The position numbers were made by a program, and so were the translations under genes. 64,000 nt of DNA from Brevibacillus fulvus (GTDB taxonomy: Bacteria; Bacillota; Bacilli; Brevibacillales; Brevibacillaceae). Positions within the stretch are counted from its first letter, which is position 1. Each line of letters starts with the position of its first letter. Shown here piece after piece: positions 47,447 to 57,947 of this stretch. Location: positions 55,678 through 119,677 of the forward strand of contig NZ_JAFBEB010000013.1 of assembly GCF_016908525.1 (NCBI RefSeq), given 5' to 3'. The notes under the pieces were generated by a model. It was not told the origin of the DNA, did no database searches, and saw nothing but the letters and a program-made list of their open reading frames with translations.

Positions 47447-49756
47447 ATGAACTTGCCACAGGTGCTTAAAGATAAGCCACAGTTTTGCTGTTGGAAATAT
47501 GAAGAACGAAGTGGTAGAAAAACCAAAGTTCCCTATAACCCGGTAACAGGAAAAAGGGCAAAAGCAGATAAGCGGAGTACCTTTAAAGATTTTAGTTCGG
47601 CGATAGCTACTATAAGTGATTATGACGGTATGGGATTTTTGGTAGGTAATGACATTTGTGTTATCGACTTAGATGATTGCTTTGATAGTAGCGGTAAGCT
47701 TAAACCTATTGCCCAAAGTATTGTAGAGGCTTTTAGTGGTTGCTATATGGAACACAGTCCATCTGGGAAAGGGTTGCATATTTTCTTTAAGGCCACAGGC
47801 TTTAACTTTGACAAAATAAAATACTATATCAACAACAGAAAGCTGGGAGTTGAGGTCTATGTGGCTGGAGCAACAAATCGTTTTGTTACCGTAACGGGCA
47901 ATGTATTTGCAGATGGTGATATACCGGAGAAATCGAATGAACTACAGATGATACTAGACAAATATATGCTGCGTCCTACCCCTGTGAAGCAACTACTGGA
48001 TACAGAAAGTAAATCCTATCTGTCTGACAAGTCTGTTATTGAGAAGGCATTAAAATCGGCAAACGGAGAAAGGTTCAAAGCATTGTGGCAGGGAGATACA
48101 TCTGGTTATGCTTCTGCCAGTGAAGCTGATTTGGCACTTTGCGGTATGTTGGCATTTTGGTGTGGCAGGGATATTGGGCAGATGGACAGACTTTTCCGAA
48201 AAAGCGGCTTAATGCGGGATAAATGGAATAGACCACAGTCTGGCAGTACTTATGGAATGATAACCATAGAAAAAGCTATCGCAAATGCTACTGAAATATA
48301 CAAACCAGGTGGTAAGCGTTCATCAGCTACAGAAGATTTTGGAGAATTTTCCCTTGCTGACTTTAAGCCTGAGAGTAACGATCGCTACCCTTGGACGGAT
48401 ATTGGGGCAAGCAGGTTGTTTGCTGATTATTATAAATCTTTTGCCCGCTATGTTCCTGAAAGGAAAATGTGGTTTTGCTATGAGAATGGCATTTGGATTC
48501 CTGATGTCGGTAATCTCAAAGTGATGGAAATGTGTAAATCATTGGCTAACCAACTGCTAACCTATGCTTTGACTATTCAGGATGAACATCAAAGAAAGGC
48601 ATACATTGACTATTGCCGAAAGTGGCAGTCAAGAAGATACAGGGAAACGGTGCTTAAGGATGCACAGAGCGTATATCCCATATCAATGGCTGAATTTGAC
48701 CAAGACCCGCTTATGCTCAATTGTGCCAATGGAACATTGTTTTTAATGTCTATGGATTTTCGTCCCCACAACAGCGAGGACAGACTCACAAAGATATCTG
48801 GCGTTAAATATGACCCAGAAGCAAAAAGCGAGCGATGGAATAGATTCATACATGAGATTATGAGCGGAGATGAGGAAAAGGCAAAATTCCTCCAAAAAGC
48901 CTTTGGCTACAGTATCAGCGGAGACACTCGGTATGAATGCCTGTTTGTTCTCTACGGTGCTACAACTCGAAATGGTAAAGGTACGCTATGTGAGAGCATT
49001 CTTAAGGTATTAGGCAGTTATGGCTGTACCGCAAGGCCAGAGACTATCAGTCTGAAAAAGAACAATAACAGTTCAAGTCCAAGTGAAGATATTGCCCGGC
49101 TTGCAGGAGTACGCTTTGTGAATATCTCCGAACCTAGCAGAGGACTTGTCCTAAATGCTGCACAGGTAAAAAGCATGACGGGTGGTGACACCATCAACGC
49201 AAGGTTTCTACATGAGAATTCTTTTGACTTTTCGCCAAAGTTTAAGCTGTATATCAACACCAATTATCTGCCCGTTATTACGGATATGACGCTGTTTTCC
49301 AGTGGCAGAGTGGTGATTATCCCTTTTGAACGACACTTTGATGAAAGCGAGCAGGATAAAAACTTAAAACGTGAATTCGCCAAAGCGAAAAATCAGAGTG
49401 CTATCCTCAACTGGCTAATTGAAGGCTATCAGTTGTTAAAGAAGGAGGGCTTGATTTTACCTGATTCCGTTAAGACAGCAACAGAGGCTTATAAGCGTGA
49501 CAGCGATAAAATAGCATTATTTTTCGAGGATGCCTTGGAGGAAAGTCCTAACAGTGAGGTGCGGACATCTGAAGTGTATGCCCGGTATCAGCGTTGGTGC
49601 AGTGCCAATGGATGTTATTCGGAGAATGCAAGAAACTTCAAACAAGCCTTAACAGCTATCGCTCGTGTAGAACGGAAACGACCACGTTCTGGTGGTGGAA
49701 TGACCACAATGCTTATCGGATATAAGCTGACTGAAGAAGAATTTCTTCTTATTTAA
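47447..49756 (+). CDS. primase-polymerase / superfamily 3 helicase
   Basis: The 769-residue protein has an N-terminal PrimPol domain like that of NrS-1/Rep-type enzymes (MGFLVGND, VIDLDDC metal residues near residue 80, HSPSGKGLHIF near 105). A linker follows, then a D5/VirE-type SF3 helicase: Walker A GATTRNGKGT near 508, Walker B-like RFVNISEP, and sensor region INTNYLPVITD. It can initiate and drive replication of the element or a phage satellite. Start: this ATG has no close ribosome site; a strong GGAGGTGA lies 5 nt before an in-frame CTG at 47432, which could be the true start (adds MKTKY). Confidence 0.88.
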   Translation: MNLPQVLKDKPQFCCWKYEERSGRKTKVPYNPVTGKRAKADKRSTFKDFSSAIATISDYDGMGFLVGNDICVIDLDDCFDSSGKLKPIAQSIVEAFSGCYMEHSPSGKGLHIFFKATGFNFDKIKYYINNRKLGVEVYVAGATNRFVTVTGNVFADGDIPEKSNELQMILDKYMLRPTPVKQLLDTESKSYLSDKSVIEKALKSANGERFKALWQGDTSGYASASEADLALCGMLAFWCGRDIGQMDRLFRKSGLMRDKWNRPQSGSTYGMITIEKAIANATEIYKPGGKRSSATEDFGEFSLADFKPESNDRYPWTDIGASRLFADYYKSFARYVPERKMWFCYENGIWIPDVGNLKVMEMCKSLANQLLTYALTIQDEHQRKAYIDYCRKWQSRRYRETVLKDAQSVYPISMAEFDQDPLMLNCANGTLFLMSMDFRPHNSEDRLTKISGVKYDPEAKSERWNRFIHEIMSGDEEKAKFLQKAFGYSISGDTRYECLFVLYGATTRNGKGTLCESILKVLGSYGCTARPETISLKKNNNSSSPSEDIARLAGVRFVNISEPSRGLVLNAAQVKSMTGGDTINARFLHENSFDFSPKFKLYINTNYLPVITDMTLFSSGRVVIIPFERHFDESEQDKNLKREFAKAKNQSAILNWLIEGYQLLKKEGLILPDSVKTATEAYKRDSDKIALFFEDALEESPNSEVRTSEVYARYQRWCSANGCYSENARNFKQALTAIARVERKRPRSGGGMTTMLIGYKLTEEEFLLI

Positions 49757-49762
49757 ACATAG

Positions 49763-49850
49763 TGTAGCAGCTTGTAGCAAGAAAAACAGGTTATATAAAA
49801 AATCGCTCTTGTATAGAGAGTTTAGTTTTTACCTGCTACATCTTGCTACA
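49763..49850. repeat. symmetric iteron-like repeats (possible replication origin)
   Basis: TGTAGCA at 49763 and 49773 (10 bp apart) is mirrored by TGCTACA at 49834 and 49844 (again 10 bp apart) around a very AT-rich 54-bp centre. Two repeats per arm, one helical turn apart, in inverted orientation, lie right after the primase/helicase stop. This is the classic layout of an origin where an initiator binds both sides of a melting region. It could also form a long hairpin in RNA. Confidence 0.55.
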
Positions 49851-49895
49851 AAGCTTAAAACCACTAAACCACTGGATACAACTCCATGTGTTAAT

Positions 49896-49996
49896 ACCTA
49901 CCCCTAGGGGAGGTCAAATCTCCACACCTTTTCATCTGGACAACGGGCGTGGGGCAACGCGTAAAAAAACGCGGTTTCAAACGGGGTATATACCCC
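49896..49996. other. palindrome cluster, possible phage cis site
   Basis: ACCTA-CCCCTAGGGG-AGGT at 49896-49914, then GCGTGGGGCAACGC, CGCGT-A6-ACGCG (49958-49973) and the palindrome GGGGTATATACCCC (49983-49996), all before the capsid gene. GC-rich islands in AT-rich DNA like these occur near phage packaging and HNH regions of Bacillota phages. Function here is inference; the last two may be terminator and operator. Confidence 0.35.
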
Positions 49997-50027
49997 ACAT
50001 TTAATAAAATTTAGGAGGTAAACGATT

Positions 50028-50927
50028 ATGGCAACATCAACAACTTATAATAGAGCGTTTTGGAATGTTATGAAAGGAAAAGAAGAAAATAATCAAAATC
50101 TAAGCGAGGGCTTTGATAATGCAGGAGCCTATGTCGCACCAGATGAGTTCAGAGAAGGCTTTAACACTGCTTTGGCAAAGGAGAATATATTCCGCAGATT
50201 TGCTACTGTTATCAATCTATCTTCTGCAGAAGGTAAAATTCAAGCGGTATCATCAACGGGTACAGCAGATTGGATTGAAGACGGAGATCCAATCCCTGAA
50301 AGTGCCGATACATTTACACAGTTTCTGGTGAAATCATACAAGCTGGCATCTCTTGTCAAGCTAAACCGCTCATTCGTCACTGATATGAACTTTAATCTTG
50401 AAAAATATCTGATGGGTGATTTTGCGAAGCGTTTTGGCAGGGCTGAGGAAAATGCATTGTTTAATGGAAATGGCACAACTCAGCCAACAGGTATCCTTAC
50501 GGCAGACGCAGATGTAACTACAGCAGATAGTGCTACCATCTCGTTTGATGAGATCATCTCTCTGTATTTTTCATTAAAAGCTGAATACCGAAATAACGCT
50601 GTGTTTATCATGCACGATAATACAGCTATGCTTCTTAGAACCCTTAAGGATACAAGCGGCAGTTATCTGTGGAATTCTTCAGATAACACCATCTTCGGAA
50701 AGCCTGTAGTTACCTCTCCATATATGCCTACAGTATCAGCAGGAGCAAAAAGCATTGTAATTGGAGATTTATCATACTACTGGCTGATTGAGCGTCAACC
50801 AATAACAATAAAGAAATTAAGTGAGTTATATGCATTGCAGGGGCAAATTGGCTTTTCTGCTTACGAGAGATTGGATGGGAAGCTAATTCAACCGGATGCT
50901 CTGAAAATATTACAAATAAAAGCTTAA
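50028..50927 (+). CDS. HK97-fold phage major capsid protein (solitary)
   Basis: The 299-residue protein matches the mature HK97-type capsid (PF05065): YRAFWNVMKG-like N-arm, GGAYVAPDEF-like segment (AYVAPDEFREGF), TADWIEDGDPIPESADTFTQ, KLNRSFVTDMNFNLEKYLMGDFAKRFGRAEENALFNGNG and the P-domain VIGDLSYYWLIERQPITIK. It lacks an N-terminal scaffolding delta domain, and no protease, portal or terminase gene is present. TTAGGAGGTAAACGATT precedes the ATG. It could still form shells, or be a domesticated capsid-like compartment, or a helper-dependent satellite capsid. Confidence 0.85.
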   Translation: MATSTTYNRAFWNVMKGKEENNQNLSEGFDNAGAYVAPDEFREGFNTALAKENIFRRFATVINLSSAEGKIQAVSSTGTADWIEDGDPIPESADTFTQFLVKSYKLASLVKLNRSFVTDMNFNLEKYLMGDFAKRFGRAEENALFNGNGTTQPTGILTADADVTTADSATISFDEIISLYFSLKAEYRNNAVFIMHDNTAMLLRTLKDTSGSYLWNSSDNTIFGKPVVTSPYMPTVSAGAKSIVIGDLSYYWLIERQPITIKKLSELYALQGQIGFSAYERLDGKLIQPDALKILQIKA

Positions 50928-50938
50928 ATAATGGATTA

Positions 50939-50968
50939 GGCACTGGGTCATCAATTCGGCTCAGTGCC
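50939..50968 (+). terminator. hairpin after the capsid gene
   Basis: GGCACTG / CAGTGCC around a 16-nt loop; only a weak T stretch follows. May reduce read-through into tnpW. Confidence 0.45.
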
Positions 50969-51002
50969 ATTCCTTCAAAACTTTCGGACAGGAGGTCACG
51001 AT

Positions 51003-51206
51003 ATGGAAAACCAAAGTAACAGCCGCACAACCAAATCCGATATCGGAGGTACGGTCTATGTGGTGGAATCACGAGTAAGTGATTCAGCAAAGGAAAGTGC
51101 ATATTCCAAGTTGAAACGGCTGATTACGGTCAACGCAAAAAACCTTTCAAAGTTATCAGATAGTTCATATAAACCCACGGAAATCAACTCGACTTCTTCA
51201 AGGTAG
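51003..51206 (+). CDS. tnpW: transposon-encoded TnpW family protein
   Basis: The 67-residue protein has the TnpW core: GGTVYVVESRVSDSAKESAYSKLKRLI. GGAGGTCACGAT precedes the ATG; an upstream ATG has no ribosome site. TnpW proteins occur in Tn4451-like elements, usually close to the large serine recombinase, as here 57 nt further on. Their role is unknown. Confidence 0.8.
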   Translation: MENQSNSRTTKSDIGGTVYVVESRVSDSAKESAYSKLKRLITVNAKNLSKLSDSSYKPTEINSTSSR

Positions 51207-52916
<1,710 letters not shown>

Positions 52917-52920
52917 ACGA

Positions 52921-52961
52921 AAAACGGCATAGCCGAATTTCAACGACTATGCCAAATTTTT
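52921..52961 (+). terminator. terminator of the recombinase gene at the right element end
   Basis: GGCATAG / CTATGCC stem, loop of 14 nt, then AAATTTTT; flanked by AAAAA on the left, so it can also stop the minus-strand operon. Confidence 0.75.
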
Positions 52962-52963
52962 CA

Positions 52964-52970
52964 GGAATTA
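52964..52970 (+). repeat. candidate right attachment core
   Basis: GGAATTA preceded by ATTTTT-CA, matching the left copy at 40675 in orientation and flank. It lies 36 bp before the stop codon of the RpiR gene. Confidence 0.3.
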
Positions 52971-53005
52971 TAAATCCCTATCTGACCGCTCCTAATGCCG
53001 CCGAT

Positions 53006-53863
53006 TTATTTTTCACGATTCCGTTTTGTCCTGCTGACCGCAATCCGCGATTTTTCCAGCCGGGGGATTACCTGATCATGCAGCTGGCTGGCGATTGTCA
53101 CAAACAAAATGTCAATCACGTTTAACTGCGCGATACGCGACGCCATCGCCCCGCTGCGAATGCTTTGTTCCACCGAACTGGTATAGAGGGCGATATCGGC
53201 CAAGTCAGCCACGGATGAGCGGCCAAATTTGGTTAACGTCATAATCGTCGCCCCCTGCCGCTTTGCCTCTGTCAATGATTGGATAATATCCTCCGTTTCT
53301 CCCGAATAGGAGATGCCAAAGGCCACATCTTGCTCTGTCAGCGTTACCGCCGAGGTCAATTGGGCATGGAAGTCGCTGTGCGCTTCACACCACCAGTTTA
53401 TGCGGGAAAATTTTTGCTTTACATCATAACCGATCACCGCTGATGCGCCTACTCCGTACACATCGATTTTCCGGGCTCGGGAAAGCGCGGCGGCCGCCCG
53501 CTTGATTTCCGCCGCGCTCAGCACAGACACCGTATCGCTGATCGACTGCTGGTTATTGTTGCTGACGGCCTGAATGATCGATTCCACCGAACTGCCGATG
53601 GCAATCTCCTGGTACGAATGATCCGATTCGTTTCTCGTCAGGTCACCGGCAATTCTCAGTTTCAGCTCCTGATAACCGCTCATCTGCAACGCCCGCGTCA
53701 TTCTTATAATCGTTGCTTCCGAGACACCGCTGTTTTCCGCCAGTTTATGGACGGAGAGCTGAACGACCTTCTGGGGATGCGCCAAAATGTAATCAGCCAC
53801 TTTTCGTTCAGCCGGCTTCAATTTGAAGAGAACTTCTTTTAGACGAACGAGTCCTCCGTTCAC
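53006..53863 (-). CDS. MurR/RpiR family transcriptional regulator
   Basis: The 285-residue regulator has an N-terminal HTH_6 (SVHKLAENSGVSEATIIRMTRALQMSGYQELKLRI) and a SIS sugar-phosphate domain (GVGASAVIGYDVKQKFSRI ... GISYSGETEDIIQSL). Relatives sense MurNAc-6-phosphate or GlcNAc-6-phosphate. A GTG start 8 nt after GAGGG is preferred to an ATG that lies 1 nt from it. It ends the anmK-dpp operon, so it probably controls it. The ATTCTAT-type palindrome in front of anmK is the candidate operator. Confidence 0.88.
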   Translation of the reverse strand: MNGGLVRLKEVLFKLKPAERKVADYILAHPQKVVQLSVHKLAENSGVSEATIIRMTRALQMSGYQELKLRIAGDLTRNESDHSYQEIAIGSSVESIIQAVSNNNQQSISDTVSVLSAAEIKRAAAALSRARKIDVYGVGASAVIGYDVKQKFSRINWWCEAHSDFHAQLTSAVTLTEQDVAFGISYSGETEDIIQSLTEAKRQGATIMTLTKFGRSSVADLADIALYTSSVEQSIRSGAMASRIAQLNVIDILFVTIASQLHDQVIPRLEKSRIAVSRTKRNREK

Positions 53864-53891
53864 AAGCATGCCCTCTTTCCTTGTCGCTGAT

Positions 53892-54854
53892 CTATTCTAA
53901 ATGACAGCTAACCAAATGCCCTGCTTCCTTCTCCTGCAGACGCGGTGCTGCCGTCTGGCAAATGTCCATGCAAGACGGACAACGCGGATGGAAAGTACAG
54001 CCTGTCGGCGGATTGGCCGGACTCGGCAAGTCTCCTTCCAGGATAATCCGCTGCTTGCGGTAATCGGGGTTGGGCACGGGGACGGCGGACAGCAAAGCCT
54101 TGGTGTACGGATGTTGCGGAGCTTCATACAGCTTGTTTTTCTCTGCCACCTCCACCACTTTCCCCAAATACATGACGGCAACCCGATCCGAGATGTGGCG
54201 AACGACACTCAGATCGTGGGAGATAAACAGGTAAGTCAGTTGAAATTCTTTCTGCAAATCTTGCAGCAAATTCAATACTTGTGCCTGGATCGAGACATCG
54301 AGAGCCGAGACGGGTTCATCGGCAATGATCAGCTTGGGTCGCAAGATGAGCGCGCGGGCAATGCCGATCCGCTGCCGCTGTCCGCCGGAAAATTCGTGCG
54401 GATAGCGATCGAGATGCTGTTTCGTCAAGCCGACGATCTCAATCATCTCCTCTACCTGTTTCCGCCGCTCCGCAGCCGTGCCGATTCCATGAATCTGCAG
54501 CGGGTCCAGTAAAATTTGCCGGATTGTTTTGCGCGGGTTGAGGGAGGCAAACGGGTCTTGAAACACAAGCTGCATATCGCGGCGCATACCGCGCAATTCG
54601 GCTTGATTCAGCTTCGTCAAGTCTTTCCCTTGAAACAAAATTTCCCCTTCCGTCGGTTCAATCAGCCGCAAGATGCAGCGTCCCGTTGTCGATTTGCCAC
54701 ACCCCGATTCCCCGACAATACTGACCGTCTCCCCGGGATAAATCGTCAGATCCACACCATCTACTGCCCGGACGAATCCTTTTTTGCCCAAAGGGCCGCC
54801 TGTTCCCGGGAACAGTTTTCGCAAGCCTTTGACTTCCAACAATGGCTCTGTCAT
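53892..54854 (-). CDS. peptide ABC transporter ATP-binding protein (DppF/OppF type)
   Basis: The 320-residue ATPase has Walker A GESGCGKS, signature FSGGQRQRIGIARAL, Walker B LIIADEPVSALD and the C-terminal oligopeptide-type domain with the Cys-rich CTFHPRCPSCMDIC, which in OppF/DppF binds an iron-sulfur cluster. The start ATG follows the dppD stop by 2 nt with GAGGGGGAATAGTC. Half of the pair that drives import of peptides, here probably muropeptides. Confidence 0.93.
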   Translation of the reverse strand: MTEPLLEVKGLRKLFPGTGGPLGKKGFVRAVDGVDLTIYPGETVSIVGESGCGKSTTGRCILRLIEPTEGEILFQGKDLTKLNQAELRGMRRDMQLVFQDPFASLNPRKTIRQILLDPLQIHGIGTAAERRKQVEEMIEIVGLTKQHLDRYPHEFSGGQRQRIGIARALILRPKLIIADEPVSALDVSIQAQVLNLLQDLQKEFQLTYLFISHDLSVVRHISDRVAVMYLGKVVEVAEKNKLYEAPQHPYTKALLSAVPVPNPDYRKQRIILEGDLPSPANPPTGCTFHPRCPSCMDICQTAAPRLQEKEAGHLVSCHLE

Positions 54855-54856
54855 GA

Positions 54857-55825
54857 CTATTCCCCCTCTGCGTACAGCCAGCAACGACATTTATGCCGTT
54901 CGGTTACGGAGATGAGCTCCGGTTTTTGCTGCCGACAAATCTCCATCGCCTGTGCACAACGCGGGGCAAAGCGGCAGCCCGATGGCATTTCGTGCAACAA
55001 CGGAACCGTTCCGGGAATCGAGGAAAGTCGCTCCTGACTGGACGTTACTTCCGGAATCGACGCCATCAGCCCAACTGTGTAAGGATGCCGGGGCTGTTGA
55101 AACAAGCTGCGGACATCGGCTTCCTCCACGATCTGCCCGGCATACATCACGACAACCCGGTCGCACATCTCGGCCACAACCCCCAAATCATGGGTAATCA
55201 ATAACAGAGCCGTTCCGGACTCCTTGTTGACTTTTTTCATCAATTCGAGAATTTGCGCCTGAATGGTCACATCCAATGCGGTGGTCGGTTCATCGGCGAT
55301 CAACAGCTTGGGATTGCAGGCCATGGCCATGGCAATCATCACCCGCTGCCGCATACCGCCTGACAATTGATGCGGATATTCATGGTAAATCTCTTCCGCC
55401 CGCGGAATCCCCACCAGCTTCAGGAGCGCTATAACCCGTTCCTTGGCCTCCCGCTTGCCGAGCGACATATGGCGAATCAACGGTTCGGCAATTTGCTTGC
55501 CAATATAATGCAGTGGGTTTAAGGAGGTCATCGGCTCCTGAAAGATCATGGCAATCTCGTTTCCACGCACTTTTTGCATTTCTTTTTCCGAGAGGGAAAG
55601 CAGATTGCGATTGTTAAAGCGAATCTCTCCTTCAAGCGCTGCGTTCTTTCCCAGCAACCGCATAATCGACAAGCTGGTCACGCTCTTTCCGCAACCGGAC
55701 TCGCCGACAACTCCCAGCGTTTCGCCCTTGTCGAGCACAAGGCTGATGCCGTCTACGATCGTCAACTGTCCTTTTGCGTGCTTGATTGAAGTTTTCAACT
55801 GATTGATTTCCAGCAATGACGCCAC
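54857..55825 (-). CDS. peptide ABC transporter ATP-binding protein (DppD/OppD type)
   Basis: The 322-residue ATPase has Walker A GESGCGKS, signature [15 protein letters not shown], Walker [13 protein letters not shown] and the C-terminal Cys motif [14 protein letters not shown]. It starts with GTG after GGGGGAACAAACA, 29 nt downstream of the hydrolase gene, and forms the heterodimer with the DppF-like subunit. Confidence 0.93.
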   Translation of the reverse strand: MASLLEINQLKTSIKHAKGQLTIVDGISLVLDKGETLGVVGESGCGKSVTSLSIMRLLGKNAALEGEIRFNNRNLLSLSEKEMQKVRGNEIAMIFQEPMTSLNPLHYIGKQIAEPLIRHMSLGKREAKERVIALLKLVGIPRAEEIYHEYPHQLSGGMRQRVMIAMAMACNPKLLIADEPTTALDVTIQAQILELMKKVNKESGTALLLITHDLGVVAEMCDRVVVMYAGQIVEEADVRSLFQQPRHPYTVGLMASIPEVTSSQERLSSIPGTVPLLHEMPSGCRFAPRCAQAMEICRQQKPELISVTERHKCRCWLYAEGE

Positions 55826-55854
55826 TGTTTGTTCCCCCTATCCCCCAGTTTCTC

Positions 55855-57084
55855 TCAACGCGTGGGCCAGACGAGCGCGAGTATTTGATTGTGATGCGCT
55901 TTGCGCCATCGGCCCATCTCCTGACTTACAGTCGGATACACCCGGTTGGTTAACGTGATCAAGGTTGTATGCCGCAGCGGATCGACCCAAATCGAGGTTC
56001 CCGTAAACCCGGTGTGGCCGAAAGCAAGCGGTGACAGTAAATCACCGCCGGAGGAGCCGGCTAAAATTTGTTCACTTGTCCCCCCGGTCGGCGAAGCTTC
56101 CCAGCCAATCGCCCGGCACGGACTCAGCGCACCGGTTTGGCAGCGAACGGCAAACATGCGCATTACCGGATCGAGAAAACGGCCCCCGGCATCGCTCCAG
56201 AAGGTCATGTACCGTTGCATATCCGTTATCGTGGAGAAAAGTCCGGCATGGCCGCTGACCCCGTCCAGTCCGTACCAGGCATTGCAATCGTGCACCGTTC
56301 CCCGAATGATTCCTTGGCGCCAGGGGAAAGCAGCCAGTGCCGCTAACGCTTCTGCTGTATCACGCTCCCCCCCTGCTTGCCGCCTTTCTTGCAAAAACTG
56401 TTCGGCCATCTGCCGTTCAAACTCGTTTGCCCGCTCTGTCGGAGCAATCCGGGCTGTCGATCCGAAAGGCTGCGCCAACGGGCGGTACCCCGTCCTGTTC
56501 ATGCCGAGCGGAGCAAAGATCAATTGTTTAGCCAGTTCGTCGATCGGCTGTTCCCAGACCCGTTCCACGATAAAACCGAGCAGCATAAAACCTAAGTCAC
56601 TGTAAACAACCTGTTTGCCTGGCGGTCCGGTCAGCTGTTCCGCGCTGATTTTCCGAAGATACGCTTCCCGTCCGTTCGCCGACAGGAAGAACGGACGCCA
56701 TGCCGGCAATCCCGACGTATGGGTCAGCAGGTGGTATATGGTGATCTTTTCTTTCCATCCCTCATCCGGTGCGCAGCGCAGCTCCGGCACGTATCTGACT
56801 GCGGGGTCATTCAGCGACAACCGCCCTTCCTGTATGCTCAACAAAATCAGCGGCAGCGTCACCATCACCTTGGTCAATGATGCCACATCATAGATGACGT
56901 CTTCCGCAACCGGACCGTCCGCCGCTTCACTGCCCGTTACCCCGCAAGCCACCACAATCGGGGCCCCCTCGCCAATCGTCAAACTGCTGATCCCGCCTGG
57001 GAAGATCTCCTGTGCGATTCCAGCCTGGAAGCTGGCCTTCATTTTTTGTCGGACTGTCTCCGGTGTGGCTCCCATCGTAAACAT
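55855..57084 (-). CDS. beta-lactamase-fold serine hydrolase (class C type)
   Basis: The 409-residue hydrolase has the SxxK nucleophile (ASLTKVMVTLP) near residue 88, a Tyr-based YSDLGF motif near 165, and HTGFTG (KTG-like) near 340. No signal peptide is seen, so it is cytoplasmic. Such enzymes include esterases, D-aminopeptidases and the amidase AmiE (YbbE) of the B. subtilis MurNAc operon. Between transporter genes and near anmK, a job on imported muropeptides is likely. GGAGGGGTTGC precedes the ATG. Confidence 0.88.
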   Translation of the reverse strand: MFTMGATPETVRQKMKASFQAGIAQEIFPGGISSLTIGEGAPIVVACGVTGSEAADGPVAEDVIYDVASLTKVMVTLPLILLSIQEGRLSLNDPAVRYVPELRCAPDEGWKEKITIYHLLTHTSGLPAWRPFFLSANGREAYLRKISAEQLTGPPGKQVVYSDLGFMLLGFIVERVWEQPIDELAKQLIFAPLGMNRTGYRPLAQPFGSTARIAPTERANEFERQMAEQFLQERRQAGGERDTAEALAALAAFPWRQGIIRGTVHDCNAWYGLDGVSGHAGLFSTITDMQRYMTFWSDAGGRFLDPVMRMFAVRCQTGALSPCRAIGWEASPTGGTSEQILAGSSGGDLLSPLAFGHTGFTGTSIWVDPLRHTTLITLTNRVYPTVSQEMGRWRKAHHNQILALVWPTR

Positions 57085-57098
57085 GCAACCCCTCCGTC

Positions 57099-57932
57099 CT
57101 ATTTGCCGCGATGACGCGGATCGAGAATATCGCGAATCGCATCGCCAAACAGATTAAATGCCAAAATGGTAATAGTCATAGCAACACTCGGCCAGACAAT
57201 CATGCCGGGAGCCAACTCCATATAACGCCTTGCCTCGGAAATCATTCCTCCCCATGACGGGTCTGGCGGCTGAATGCCCAGTCCGAGAAAACTGAGTGCG
57301 GATTCGGTCAGGATTGCCCCGGAGATTGCCAGCGAACCTTGCACCAGCAACGGCGCGGTTACATTCGGGAAAATTTCCAAAAACAAAATGCGACCAGTCT
57401 TGGCGCCAATCGCCCGCGCACTTTCCACATACTCAAGATTTTTTACGGAGAGCACCGCCCCGCGGACGGTTCGCGTAAAAATCGGAATATTGACAATGCC
57501 AATTGCCAAAATCGTATTCCACGTACCAGGTCCGAGCGCTGCCACAATTGCCAAGGCGAGCAAAATTTCCGGAAACGCAAACAAAATATCCATGCACCGC
57601 ATGATGACACTATCCAGCCAGCGGCCGAAATAACCGGCAACCAAGCCAAAGATGGTGCCAAACACCACGCTGATCAAAACCGAGCTGATCCCGACAATCA
57701 GCGAGACCCTTGCGCCGTAGATAATTCGGCTTAACAAATCGCGGCCAAATTGGTCTGTACCGAACAAAAAGTTGCTCGAACTGCTCTCCAACCGGTTTTC
57801 CTGAAACATCTCCGTCGGATCGTGCGGAGCAATCAGCGGCGCAAACATGGCGGCCAATGCAATCAATGCCAGGATGATACCACAGACGACGATCGTCTTG
57901 TTTTGCATAAATCGTTTTGTAAATGGATTCAT
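57099..57932 (-). CDS. peptide ABC transporter permease (DppC type)
   Basis: The 277-residue permease has an OppC_N region (TIVVCGIILALIALAAMFAPLIAPHDPTEM), five to six helices and the coupling loop EYVESARAIGAKTGRILFLEIFPNV. It pairs with the DppB-like subunit 15 nt upstream. Confidence 0.93.
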   Translation of the reverse strand: MNPFTKRFMQNKTIVVCGIILALIALAAMFAPLIAPHDPTEMFQENRLESSSSNFLFGTDQFGRDLLSRIIYGARVSLIVGISSVLISVVFGTIFGLVAGYFGRWLDSVIMRCMDILFAFPEILLALAIVAALGPGTWNTILAIGIVNIPIFTRTVRGAVLSVKNLEYVESARAIGAKTGRILFLEIFPNVTAPLLVQGSLAISGAILTESALSFLGLGIQPPDPSWGGMISEARRYMELAPGMIVWPSVAMTITILAFNLFGDAIRDILDPRHRGK

Positions 57933-57947
57933 CTGAAGCCTCCTGCC

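Noticed and set aside
47206..47526. Minus-strand frame of 106 codons over the primase start
   Set aside because: It overlaps the conserved PrimPol N-terminus and the folded leader; no ribosome site.
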